The translations under genes were made by a program, and so were the position numbers. Of a DNA stretch of 64,000 nt, positions 34,469 to 44,480 are shown one piece after another (within the stretch, counting starts at the first letter, position 1; each line of letters starts with the position of its first letter). The notes below the pieces were generated by a model that had not been told where the DNA came from, made no database searches, and saw only the letters and a program-made list of their open reading frames with translations. The stretch is from Triops longicaudatus (Eukaryota; Arthropoda; Branchiopoda; Notostraca; Triopsidae), in the NCBI GenBank assembly GCA_022885665.1, contig JAGQDJ010000040.1:310001-374000 (forward strand). Reading direction: 5' to 3'.

Positions 34469-35604
34469 TTAAGTGCAAATAACATTTTTCCCTATTTTTT
34501 CTACGATTGTTGACCAATAACAAAGTGTTATCTAGCTAATGCATAAGCACTTTTGCTGGCAAAATGAGTGCAACTGATTCGTGTGAATAATTTATGCTCC
34601 TTGTAATGTGTAAGGGGAAATATAGTTGTAGTCATCGTCGAGTATAGTAGATCTCTCGTAAGTCCAAAAATCTTCACGGTGGCCCATTTTTGCCTCACTT
34701 TTTGTAAAGTACATTTTTTAAGGTTAAAGAAAATCGAAAAAAATAATGTACCGTATATTAAATCCATGATGGTGTCTCATAACAGCTAAACCAAATGAAA
34801 GATACTTGAAACTGCATTTTGACTCCAAGCTCAAATGGACTAAACAAACCTTCTCTCTTTTGGCCTTTGAAGGAAGTTGTGTGCTACACAGACTCCGACA
34901 GGGAATCAGACCCTTTTCTCCTATTAACTTTCAAATTACAGTCATTTATGGGAGTACAAACCCGATAAAAGAAAAAAAAAATTAAAAAACCCGATACGTC
35001 TAAGCATAAAAACCATGCACTTGTTCATTCATAATTCAAAACGCTAAAGAAAACAACCCGCTAACAGAAACCAACCTTTGCAGTATGGAAATAGGCATCA
35101 CACATACTCTTCAGAAATGGCAAGGAAGATAAAATTCACCTCAAACCACTCTACGTCACCGTAGAGTGGTTCTACGCCATTCTACGTTACCGTTGTACAT
35201 GATATTCAAGTATTCTCTTCGGCGAAAACCATGTGTAGTTTTCGATGAGGCAAGAAAACATAATCGAAATTAATGAAACTAAGTACTACCTACTTCCCCG
35301 TTAAATCTTTTCTCTAACGAATTTGAAAGACTGATGAACCGAATTCCACACGCAACAAATTTCCTAGAAAAGTTTATCCACCTATTCTTTCACTATCGAC
35401 TTTTAATTACACCAAGAGTAAAAATTGCTAAGAGACATCTAAGGCCAACTGACATTTCAACTCACGGACAATACTGACAGAACCAAAAATCTTCAAATTG
35501 TTCACAACACTCGTTCATACGTTTAGCATTCGCATTACTTCAATTAAAGACATAAGACTCACTAACCTGTAAAACTGTACACGCCAAATTAAATGTATTA
35601 AACT
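34469..35604. other. Spacer before the hAT element
   Basis: AT-rich, no coding features recognised. Contains a perfect small hairpin at 35146-35169 and a related partial repeat just after it. Confidence 0.5.
35146..35169. repeat. Perfect hairpin, 10-bp stem, 4-nt loop
   Basis: CCACTCTACG - TCAC - CGTAGAGTGG. The word CTACGTCACCG recurs with one change 30 nt later (CTACGTTACCG). Confidence 0.6.
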
Positions 35605-35612
35605 ACATCCTG
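35605..35612. repeat. Left target-site duplication of hAT element
   Basis: ACATCCTG, identical to 36451-36458 on the other side of the element. Confidence 0.85.
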
Positions 35613-36450
35613 CAGGGGCGGCGGAGCCATGGGGGCAGATGCCCCCATGAAAATGCTGCCATGGGGCAGTTCCATACAAGCTGCCCCCATGAAAGTTTGG
35701 TAGGATTTTATCAAAGTTGTATGCTTTTGTGTTGTGTTTGTCAAGCGCCGAGTAGGTACAGTAGATACTTGTCCTATGTAATCGAAGTAACGATTCTTAA
35801 TGCACCTGTAGACCGTATTTCTCACTTGACGCAAATTCCTTTATTATTGACCAGTAGGGGCATGACATACTCACACGTGTGTGTACACATTATAACTTTG
35901 TACGCGCCTGTACAGTATAACTTCAGCCATTTCATTTGGGCGAATATATATATATATATATATATTCGCCCAAATGAAAGAATCGCGACTGACGCACTTG
36001 ATGCTTTTGAACATACACAGAGAAGATTCTCGCAGACTTCATCTCAGTGAAGTGTGTAAGGAATTTGTGTCTCGCAATGCTTAGCGACGAAATGTGTTTG
36101 GCTCATTTGAGTGATTACTTACTCTACTGTTTGGCTGCTAATCTTTCATTTGAGGGCAGCCGATTTTGAATTAGGACGACTATTAGCCATTCCGAAAAGT
36201 TTGTGTATTCATTAATTGCTTGCTTATACGTACGGTATATAGATGTTATAAATGTATCTCGTCTCATAGACCATTCCACCTGGGTGAAAAATAGGTAAAT
36301 GCAATTTTTTTTTACAGTTTTTCACGAATACATTACATATAAAGAAAAATAGGTAAAATATTTTTTTGTGGTACCGCGCACCTAACCACCACTCCTCGGT
36401 AGAAGGTATTGAACTGCCCCCATGACGAAATTGTAGTTCCGCCGCTACTG
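35613..36450. mobile_element. Non-autonomous hAT transposon (838 bp)
   Basis: The element has terminal inverted repeats CAGGGGCGGCGGAGCC (left, from 35613) and CAGTAGCGGCGGAACT (right, complement ending at 36450), identical at 12 of 16 positions. It is flanked by a perfect 8-bp target duplication ACATCCTG (35605-35612 and 36451-36458). CAG..G ends with 8-bp duplications define the hAT superfamily. The word TGCCCCCATG or its complement recurs subterminally (35628-35637, 35640-35649, 35682-35691, 36415-36424), as transposase-binding repeats do. No transposase is encoded; the 129-codon open frame inside has no family resemblance. Confidence 0.85.
35931..35978. repeat. 48-bp perfect palindrome inside the hAT element
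   Basis: TTCATTTGGGCGAATA followed by a (TA)n core and the exact complement, 24 bp per arm with no loop. It could extrude as a cruciform or be a nested tiny TA-targeting foldback. Confidence 0.9.
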
Positions 36451-36458
36451 ACATCCTG
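36451..36458. repeat. Right target-site duplication of hAT element
   Basis: ACATCCTG, identical to 35605-35612. Absence of mismatches suggests a fairly recent insertion. Confidence 0.85.
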
Positions 36459-37040
36459 CTCTTGCTGATTATGGTCAAGTTCCATGGTGACGTATGAAGT
36501 TACATTCATGCAGGTTATGTAATTACAACAAACCTGAGTATGCGAGTAATTTTTCAATATTTTGATTCAAACACCGTGCTATCGAAAAGAGGAACATGGT
36601 AGCCCAATATTTACACCTACCTCTTCTATGTCGTTCGCGGAAATCAGTGATGTCAGTGATACGCCACGGAGTTCGACACAGTTGGAGATTTCCATGTTGA
36701 GATTTGAAAAATTCGTATTTTACTACCCATTTGACTAAGTAATTTTACGACAGATTTATTATGCAACACATTTATAATTCTAAACGTGGGTAGGAAATTG
36801 AATATTCTTGCACGCTCAAGTAAATAGTACCTTCACATGAGCTACACATAGGCTTGCGTTTCAAGAACGAAGCCTAGTGTGAAATGAATTTAAGCCTCGT
36901 ATTGGTTGTTTTGGCCGCCAAATATAGGCGGCGATCGACGTAGGTAAAAACAACACTGAAAATTAATGTAACATTCATGTGCTAACCTCTAGTAATTTCT
37001 TGTGATTTTTATAAGTTTTTGATTCTTTAAACTAGTGAAA
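36459..37040. other. Spacer upstream of the RMDN3-like gene
   Basis: No coding feature recognised; probable promoter and 5' UTR of the RMDN3-like gene within the last 150 nt. No TATA box in a fitting place. Confidence 0.45.
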
Positions 37041-39707
37041 ATGTCTGAGATTGCTCACGCCAGTAGAACTTCTGTTTTAACCAAAGGAGTCGCACTGATA
37101 TCGCTGGCCGGTGCTGGAGCGGTTTTACTTTGGGTGTACAAATGGAGGATCTCTGCCAGAACTCAGGAGTCCAACAATGCATTTATTACCCAAGAACTGT
37201 CAAAAATATATAGTACCATTGAAAATTTGCGCCACGAAATTGAAGCTCTGAAAATCGCTCGTCTTGACGAAACAACAGAACAAATAGACATCCGAAGTCT
37301 TTCTTCAAGCAGTCGAAAGGGCAAAACAGTCAGATTCCGCAAACCATCGTCTATAATTTCGAGCAGATCTTCGGACGATGAATCGGACTACAAATCGGCA
37401 TGGGGAGATGCCATGGAATCCTCGGACGAGTTTTTCGACATTTCTTCTGATAATGAGGCTGACCAGGATATTGAAAAGCAGATAGAGGAGGTAAACCGGT
37501 AGGTTTTCATATTTTTTTCCTTTATTATGGGGATATCTTGCACCGCATCAAGTGTTTGCTTGCAATGTTTGCACAAACTCACATTATCTGCCTGTCTATT
37601 ACATCGCAGTTGAAACCTCTTACCCTGTAGCGAAAAATAATATAGATTATAATTTCGTCGTAGCATTCTGCGATTAAAGTTGTGTACTTCCAAGTTGTGA
37701 TATGAAGTTAATAATTGCATCTGTGGTAGTACTCCCAGGCGTCGTCGTATGCAAGACGCTGTAACCCTATCAAGTGGATCTGCCATTTTTACTCGAAAGA
37801 TTTTGCGAGTCAAAACAACTTCACCACCTATCATTTCGTACTCCGTACCGGCTTATCACTTGTCCACATGCTTTCCACGATAAACCTCTGGCTAGACTCT
37901 TTCTCAGGAAATTGACCTTTGGTCATTTGTCTGGCTTCATGTAATCCCGTAATCGAAATTCGTAGAGTATAGTTTGCTCTTTGGCCACCTTGTTATAAGC
38001 TGTTGTTTCAGCAATAACCATTCATATCCAGACATTGGCATAAGCTCGAGAAAATCTGAGTATCATGTATTCCTTTCGGTGTAAGTTATCAAACGCACCG
38101 ATAGGTAATAATGCTGAATAGTCAGAAATGAGAAAATCTAACGTACGCAAAAGTAGTTTTCGAGATAAGTATCGTTATTCAAATCTAAGATTTGGGGTAA
38201 GATTTTTAGCATTGTGTCTCTTAGGGGTGAACTGATCTGTTTCGGCGATAAGTAAAGTCTTAGTGGTCACCGGCTGTGATTTACGGAAGGTCTATTGTCT
38301 AAATCCCGCCTTCCGTAGTCCATTCACGTGGGTCTGCTACAAGTCTACTTATTATCGTTTCCTTGTTGGGCGTAATCTCAGACTTGGGTGCTTTATATTC
38401 AGCTCCTCGACGAGGCTTGGACTTGATTGATTTCTGTGAAGTGAGACGTACGAATTTGAAAGCTTTGTGACGAAGAAACTTTTTTGTATTGTGCGAAACC
38501 GATTTTCGTAGTCATCATGATTCGGCTCGAGTGGATTTACATTAGTCTTCTTTGCAGTTCGGCTACCTTGCTCAGCACGTCTCAAGGCGCTAGCGTTTTG
38601 AGCTTTGACGCGCTCGATTTGTTTGATCAAGTCGACTCCTTGCTTCAAGGATCCAATGACGATATCCAGGACGCTTCGAAAATACTGCTGGATCAAGAAA
38701 ACGAGGTACTAACATGTCAATTGCTATTTGCCTATCGTTGACATTTGAAAAGGCATATCTTAACTCGAAACTGTGGTTTTGCGTGTTTCTATGGTTTGAC
38801 CGTGATGTAGTATGGAGATAACGTGGAGTTCCTGTGGCGGCTTGCAAAAGCGGAGCGTTTGTCTGCACAGGTTTATGGAGCCAAAGGTGACAGCGACAAG
38901 CAAAAGGAAATGACTTTCAGAGGTAATACGAAATGAGGGAAAGGCGAAGAACAGAACGTGGCCTAAACTTGTCTTTTTGATGGGCAAATAGCTTTTGAAT
39001 ACGCGAAACGAGCCTTGGCTGCCGATGATATGAATGCCGAAGCGCATAAGTGGTACGCCATCACTTTGGGTGCTAAAGGTGAATATTTGGGAGTTTCCGA
39101 CAAAATTCGAGATGGATTTACCTTTAAGGAACACATCGATCGAGCTGTCCAACTTAACCCAAACGATCCCACTTTGCATCATTTGTTGGGTCGATTTAGC
39201 TGGGGGGTGAGTTGAACTTAACCATGATCTGAGAACGAAAAGTCAGCTGAAAGCGAATAAAAATACCAAAAATAAAGTAGCAGACTAAAATGTATGGAAT
39301 TCTTCAAGGTTTCGTCACTTTCTTGGATTGAGCGAAAAGTAGCAACCACTTTGTTTGGTGCACCCCCGACCTCCTCCTTCCAGGAAGGTTTGGCTCACTT
39401 CTTGAAAGCCGAAGAAATGCACGGACGAGACTGGAAGGAGAATCAATTGTTCATTGCTCGCTGTTATATCGAACTGGGAGATTATACCAAAGCAATTGAG
39501 TGGATTGATAAAGCCGTCAAAGCCCCATCTGCATCCGTCGATGTAAGTAGTCCTTTTATTGTTAAAGACATGGGTCCCTCTTTATTGTTTACTCGAAATT
39601 CGCACTGATATCGGCACATTACGTGCTTTTTTTCCTTACAGGACGAGAACGCCCATAAGGAGTTGCTCAATTTGCAGTACAAATACAGTGGGTACCGTCG
39701 CGGTTAG
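37041..39707 (+). CDS. RMDN3: Regulator of microtubule dynamics protein, RMDN3/PTPIP51-like
   Basis: Six exons: 37041-37498, 38558-38705, 38811-38922, 38992-39206, 39309-39542, 39642-39707; phases 2,0,1,0,0 agree; 410 aa. The N-terminus has a transmembrane segment (about residues 16-34), then a coiled-coil-like stretch (NAFITQELSKIYSTIENLRHEIEAL), a basic Ser-rich patch, and an acidic region holding EFFDISS (residues 130-136), an FFAT-like VAP-binding motif. The C-terminal half is the TPR-like RMDN domain with hallmarks FLWRLAKAER, AHKWYAIT, HLLGRFSW and LSWIERKVATTLFG.PPT. Human RMDN3/PTPIP51 has the same order (outer mitochondrial membrane anchor, coiled coil, FFAT, TPR-like domain) and tethers mitochondria to ER through VAP. 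The paralogues RMDN1/RMDN2 are alternatives; anchor plus FFAT favours RMDN3. Confidence 0.88.
37499..38557 (+). other. RMDN3-like gene intron 1 (about 1.06 kb)
   Basis: Donor GTAGGT (chosen over GTAAAC 8 nt upstream because only it gives phase 2), acceptor TCTTTGCAG. Nothing else recognised. Confidence 0.6.
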
Positions 39708-40728
39708 ACACGTTTGAGTTATTAGTGCAAAAATAGGCAGATGTTTTGGTTGTTTTTGTCTGTATCCTGATATGGGTAAACGCAGCTCCAAATTTACAAA
39801 ATTCCGGTGTTATTAACGTCCAACTTTTTACGTGTAACACATTTTTAGTACTGTTGATTGAGTACACAGCCTTAGCGTACAACCTTTTACAATACATCAC
39901 TGTTTTTAAATCGCACCACTTATTTTAGGGCTCGGTTAATGAGTTAATCGCTAATCCCATAGTCTTTCACGTTTTATGTAGTACATCGAAAGTCCTCCTA
40001 TACTTCTTCGTGTAATCTAGACCTTATATCATTGACACTAAACATTCGTCTTGAAAATGTTCAAAATTGCAATTAGTGGAGTACTCAACAAATTTGTATT
40101 CCGCTTTGGAAACGACCCACTGTTCATGAATAGGAAACATTGTGCGCTGTACAGCAAAGAACGCTTTGGCTACAATGGGCAAAGAAAGAGGATTTTCGAT
40201 ATTTTTGTAATGAAAATAGGCCGGTTAAATTATAGGAAAAGAGGGCAATTTCCTTGTATCGAACATTAAATAAGACTGAAAAAGGAAGTTCTGTTAAGGA
40301 GTACTAAACAGTCCCCAGATCATAATCCTAGAACTGAGTTCTTGTCGTTCGGAGTTCGCCGGCGTCAAAGGTATTTTTTCGTATTGCCGCCTTTTAGCGC
40401 CTTTTTAAGCAGGTTTCTGACTCGTACCGTAACCCACAGATGGCGGCTCTGTATATGACATTTCACTGCAGTCCGATAGCAAAATAAATTTCCTCGACAC
40501 GTTACATAAATTGTGCTACGAAGTAGAGCTGCTTCTTATGGGTAATCTGTGCACGTTTCTTACTAGTTGGTTTATTGTTAAATATTATTACTAAACTTCA
40601 ACTGTTTTGTAAAAGTTGGTAGACAATATAAGCGATTTGGAAATGGCTTTGGCCTTGCCTTGCTTCAGTAACAAAAACTAACATGCTAGACATCTATCAA
40701 ATATATTATGTGTATTTTCTTGGTTAGA
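39708..40728. other. Spacer between RMDN3-like and CEBPZOS-like genes
   Basis: About 1 kb, AT-rich. AATAAA at 40483-40488 and ATTAAA at 40264-40269 are possible poly(A) signals for the upstream gene. A YY1-like element lies at 40437-40447. The TTGGTTAG directly before the CEBPZOS start codon may be the acceptor of a 5' UTR intron. Confidence 0.45.
40437..40447 (+). promoter_or_regulatory. YY1-like core motif (CAGATGGCGGC)
   Basis: Matches the ATGGCGGC core typical of TATA-less housekeeping and mitochondrial-protein promoters, 280 bp before the CEBPZOS-like start codon. Confidence 0.35.
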
Positions 40729-41111
40729 ATGAGGAAATATCCCAAGTCTAAGCCACACGGGTTGTTTCAACTGGGAAAAGGCATTATTTTGCTCGAGTGT
40801 GCATTGTTGGGTGGATCTTATTTGTTTTGGCGCAGTTTAAATCAAAACCAAGGTAGCTCATAGCTTGTATGTTCCGATTAGGAAATCTAATGTTTATTGT
40901 CATAGAACGCAGGCGTTATCTTTACCATAACCACTACTGGGCGTTGGACCGTAAGCATAATTCTTTTCCAAAAGACAGATTTTCATTTCATGTAGGGTAA
41001 CCTGGGGCATTCTTTTTAGTATACTACCGCGTTGGAGAGGCGTTTGATTCCTCTTATAACGCTCGGCTTGCTGATAAATCCGTTTTTGATTCCAGAATTA
41101 AAAGCGAATAA
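40729..41111 (+). CDS. CEBPZOS: CEBPZOS-like small mitochondrial membrane protein
   Basis: Three exons: 40729-40852, 40906-40950, 41020-41111; phases 1 and 1 agree; 86 aa. It has a short basic N-terminus (MRKYPKSKPHG), one transmembrane helix (about residues 16-34, GIILLECALLGGSYLFW), then QERRRYLYHNHYWALDLYYR, which follows the family pattern of human CEBPZOS (GAYFLF...SQDFR......YPFILEVYY). CEBPZOS is a single-pass mitochondrial protein of unclear role. The stop TAA at 41109-41111 lies 9 nt before the UQCC3-like start and in the same frame. Introns are 53 and 69 nt. Confidence 0.78.
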
Positions 41112-41120
41112 GGTTATGGT

Positions 41121-41467
41121 ATGGGAGCTGCCAAAGCCATTTTCTACTTGGGTGGATTTAGTGCTGTAGGCTACTTTCTGATGAAAGTTGCCACTCCTAA
41201 TGAATCAGATTTGAGGAAGGTATGATTGACCTTTGACATGGCGCACAAGCGTTCTTCTTGTTCATCGTAAGTCTGCAACGAACTACTCTAATTCTTTTCC
41301 CCCTTTGAATATCTTAGGAAATTCGGTCTGCTAATGAGCCCATGTCTGAGACTATGAGGAAACGGCACGACTTCATGAATGTATTAAAAGCTGCAGCTGA
41401 TAACCGAGAACCCATGTACTTACCTAAGAAAAATTCCGAAACTGAGACGGCGAAGCCTAGCAAATAA
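41121..41467 (+). CDS. UQCC3: UQCC3-like cytochrome bc1 complex assembly factor
   Basis: Two exons: 41121-41219 and 41318-41467; phase 0; 82 aa. It has an N-terminal transmembrane helix (about residues 5-22, AIFYLGGFSAVGYFLMKV), then TPNESDLRKEIRS....P.S..MRKRHDFMNVLKAAADN, following the layout of human UQCC3 (short helix, TPGE..., conserved Pro-x-Ser, amphipathic helix). UQCC3 acts in the mitochondrial inner membrane in cytochrome b/complex III assembly. The start codon is only 9 nt after the CEBPZOS-like stop, so a separate promoter would have to lie inside that gene. An out-of-frame ATG (41116-41118) precedes the real start. Confidence 0.65.
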
Positions 41468-41702
41468 GCTTTTTCTTGTTTGGGGTTTGCGGAGAGTTTT
41501 TTACTGGGTGCTCTGACCTGTCACAAGCGCAACGTTTATCGTAGTGAAAAGAGTAGGATTAGCGGCAATAGAAAAAAGAAATAACAGTATATGATTTTAA
41601 AGGCGAGCGTGCCTCACAAGCAGATATCCTCCGTCTTTTTCTTGTACTCCTCTACGCCTTGAAGGGAGCGAGCAAAGCAAAAAGGGTCGCATAATATAAG
41701 CC

Positions 41703-42734
41703 ATGGCAGAGAAAACCAGCACGACACAAGGGCAGATTGCTGAATTCCTGGAAAACTTGAAGCACTTAGACGCGGCCATCGTAACTCAGTTGCAATCTGC
41801 CGACAGCAAAGAACCGAGTAGTACTTCCATTGGAGACGGGACGGGAGCGGGCCATCTTTTGACCAAGATGACAAAATTGGTCTCGGAGTACGCCCCTATT
41901 CTACCTTCTTACGAATTGCAAAAAGCCCAATCCCGCTTATCGCTTCTGCAAAAGCGCTGGCAGGAAAGCGCCACCCAGCCTAAGAGCAAGTTCAAGTTTG
42001 TTAAAGCCAGTGACTCGGCAGTAATATCCAGTCGTAATTTGTCGTCAAAAAAAAACTACCATTTCGGTTCGAATGACGTCACCGATTCCCTGACTCAGGC
42101 GGTGGATTCCAGTCTTGGCGCTAGTGTTTGCAGTCTGGATGGTCCTGCGATGAGAAGTTTTAATGGTTCCGATGGTTTAACTTTGACGAGAAAGAATTTG
42201 CAGCATGAAACGGTTGTCCTCACAGCGGAAGACACGCACAAACGTGACGTGTGTTTGACTCGCTTGAGCCATTGTCGAGTGCTCATCCAAGGTATTCCAA
42301 GCACCGTCCATTTGGCGCAATTGTATCATTGTGACATTATTACCGGCCCAGTGACAACATCCATCTTCGTGGAAGAATGCGTGGATTGCCGTTTCCTTAT
42401 CGCGTGCCAGCAATTGCGAGCACATAGCACACGTTCCTGTGATTTTTACGTTCATGTAACCAGTCGTGCCATTATCGAGGATTGTCAACGCGTACGATTT
42501 GCTCCCTATAATCGATCTTACCAACCAGAAACGTTTCCAGCAGCCGGACTTGATCCTCACACCAATCATTGGGATCATATTGATGATTTCAATTGGCTCT
42601 CTACTCAACAACCTTCACCACACTGGAGTATCATTCCTGAAGATGAACGCGAGTTTATTAGTTGGGAAGATGAAGATGAAAGCATGGTAAATTCCGAACA
42701 AGACGGGAATCAGGATAAAGAACCCGGCTGCTAA
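41703..42734 (+). CDS. TBCC: Tubulin-binding cofactor C
   Basis: Single exon, 343 aa, close to the roughly 346 aa of human TBCC. TBCC is the GTPase-activating component of the tubulin-folding supercomplex: with cofactors D and E it triggers GTP hydrolysis on beta-tubulin and releases the alpha/beta dimer in the cytosol. The N-terminal half is helical (ELQKAQSRLSLLQKRWQES), the spectrin-like TBCC N domain. The C-terminal half (from about residue 160) is the beta-helical C-CAP/TBCC domain with the catalytic QQLRAH motif; Arg 239 is the expected arginine finger, followed by CDFYVHVTSRAIIEDC and a conserved W.HIDDFNWL tail. It starts 236 nt after the UQCC3-like stop. No intron. Confidence 0.93.
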   Translation: MAEKTSTTQGQIAEFLENLKHLDAAIVTQLQSADSKEPSSTSIGDGTGAGHLLTKMTKLVSEYAPILPSYELQKAQSRLSLLQKRWQESATQPKSKFKFVKASDSAVISSRNLSSKKNYHFGSNDVTDSLTQAVDSSLGASVCSLDGPAMRSFNGSDGLTLTRKNLQHETVVLTAEDTHKRDVCLTRLSHCRVLIQGIPSTVHLAQLYHCDIITGPVTTSIFVEECVDCRFLIACQQLRAHSTRSCDFYVHVTSRAIIEDCQRVRFAPYNRSYQPETFPAAGLDPHTNHWDHIDDFNWLSTQQPSPHWSIIPEDEREFISWEDEDESMVNSEQDGNQDKEPGC

Positions 42735-44438
42735 CAAACGAACAAGCAAACGTTACTTCCTTTTTCGTGTCCTTCTCAAAAGGTGATTTCAATCCTCGCA
42801 AAATGAAACAAGCTGGCTTTCAACCCTTATTTCCTCCCTCTGCTTCTTTAACATAAGCCGTCATTGCTTTATAGGCTTTCTGTGTGAGATCCCTATTTAT
42901 GACAGGCAATTTTTATTCGGCTTAGCCCTTGTCTTATGCTGGAAAGCTTGCTTTAGCCATAATAGAATATCCTTATCCTGCAAAAAAAAAAAAAAAAATT
43001 AAACCGCTGGACTAGATTTTTGACAATTTCAAGCTCTACATGCTTGAAAACTAATTACCCTTTTTGCTTTGACTTAAACGAGATGTTAAATACATAACAA
43101 TGAGTCCTCCTATGTTTTCTTTTGTTATGTGACTTCCTCTTTCACCGGCTCAGAACTAGTGGAGCGTCCAATGTCTCAAAAGTGCTACTACACTCGGAGA
43201 ATACTGTCCTAGCGTTATAGACGTCGCAATTTTGCCTGGATGAAGGAGGTATAAGATTTTGTCAAAGTAACCCGGCACGTAAAAGCCAACGTAGCAGCGT
43301 ACTGGTACGTAAAATGGTACAGGATAGCTTTGTCCTACCCCGGGTCGTGTCAACTTTTTTGATACCCGACTTTTTATGGTCGTTAGAAGATGTATAAATA
43401 CTTAAAATGTCGTCATTTGATAGAATAATCAAGGTAAAAGGGGTAATCCTACTTTAAAGGCAACCTATGCTTAGTGGTAAGAGTCCTCTTCAAACTGCGT
43501 GCTCGACGTCGTGAGAGCAGCGTGAATTACCAAAAGAAAATGAATAAATTCAACGGCAACTTTGCCGGTAAATGCACTCCATAATTTTCGTAAAGGCCAA
43601 TCGTATGAATTAGATTTTTGATTCTGTGAACTAGATGGAACCGTTCGGTAGTTGACAATTGCAGATAGTTGAAAATCGGGTGAAATTGCTAAGTACAGGG
43701 AAAGCTCCTTGTTACAAGTTACGGTATTCAGGGGGTAAATACGGTAGAAACCCATATATCCGTCAGGCACGGGAATGGTCCCTACGCCGGCTAACAGAGG
43801 CACCTGTTACTCCGTAAAGCCTTATAAAATAGCAGTAATGAAGTAAGGGCTGAAAATATAACTAATGAAAACTTAAAGAAAATTAGGAAAAAGTGTAGCC
43901 GCCTAAACCCCGAATAGTAATAAACGCTTAACAGAGTATATCTGAAAATATTCGGTTGGCAAAAATAGGTTAGGACAAGATCGTTTTGTCCAACAGCAAT
44001 AGCAAAATTAAATTGAGAATTCCGATTATCAGAAGATCTTCGTGACTTTCTCGTGACATCCATTCGTGGGCTATAGTCTGATTTTCAAAGTAAAGACTGA
44101 TCAAGGTGTTCCTGATTGTTACTCTGATTATAAAGTGTTCCTTTACATTTTCTAAACGCTGAAAAATTGCCGAAGCTTTTGAAAACTAACACATGTACCT
44201 ATTTTGTCTGTGGTCATTCATATTTTAAAATTTATTCCTTTTTTTAAAAAGTAGCTGTTTATCAGATTCTAAGAAATTATGTAATACCGTATTCACACTT
44301 TCCACATTATGACATTGTATGTATTCCATTTCTCAGAAATATTGAACTTTTTATTATGAATAGGCCAGAAGACTTCAATGTATAATATAATATATACAAC
44401 ATATACAATAGATGTGGTGTGATCCGTGTGAGTTAGTA

Positions 44439-44480
44439 CGGTAGATTTTCATTATAACAAAGCTTTTATAGCGAACTGCA
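44439..44480. mobile_element. Fragment of pogo-like terminus
   Basis: ACGGTAGATTTTCATTATAA followed by CAAAGC and TTATAGCGAAC resembles the CAGT(A)n...TTATAAC ends of pogo-like elements. Only one end is visible and no borders can be set. Confidence 0.25.

Noticed and set aside
43156..43803. Two minus-strand frames in GC-richer spacer as a gene
   Set aside because: No splice-compatible link, no recognised domain; more likely old repeat sequence.
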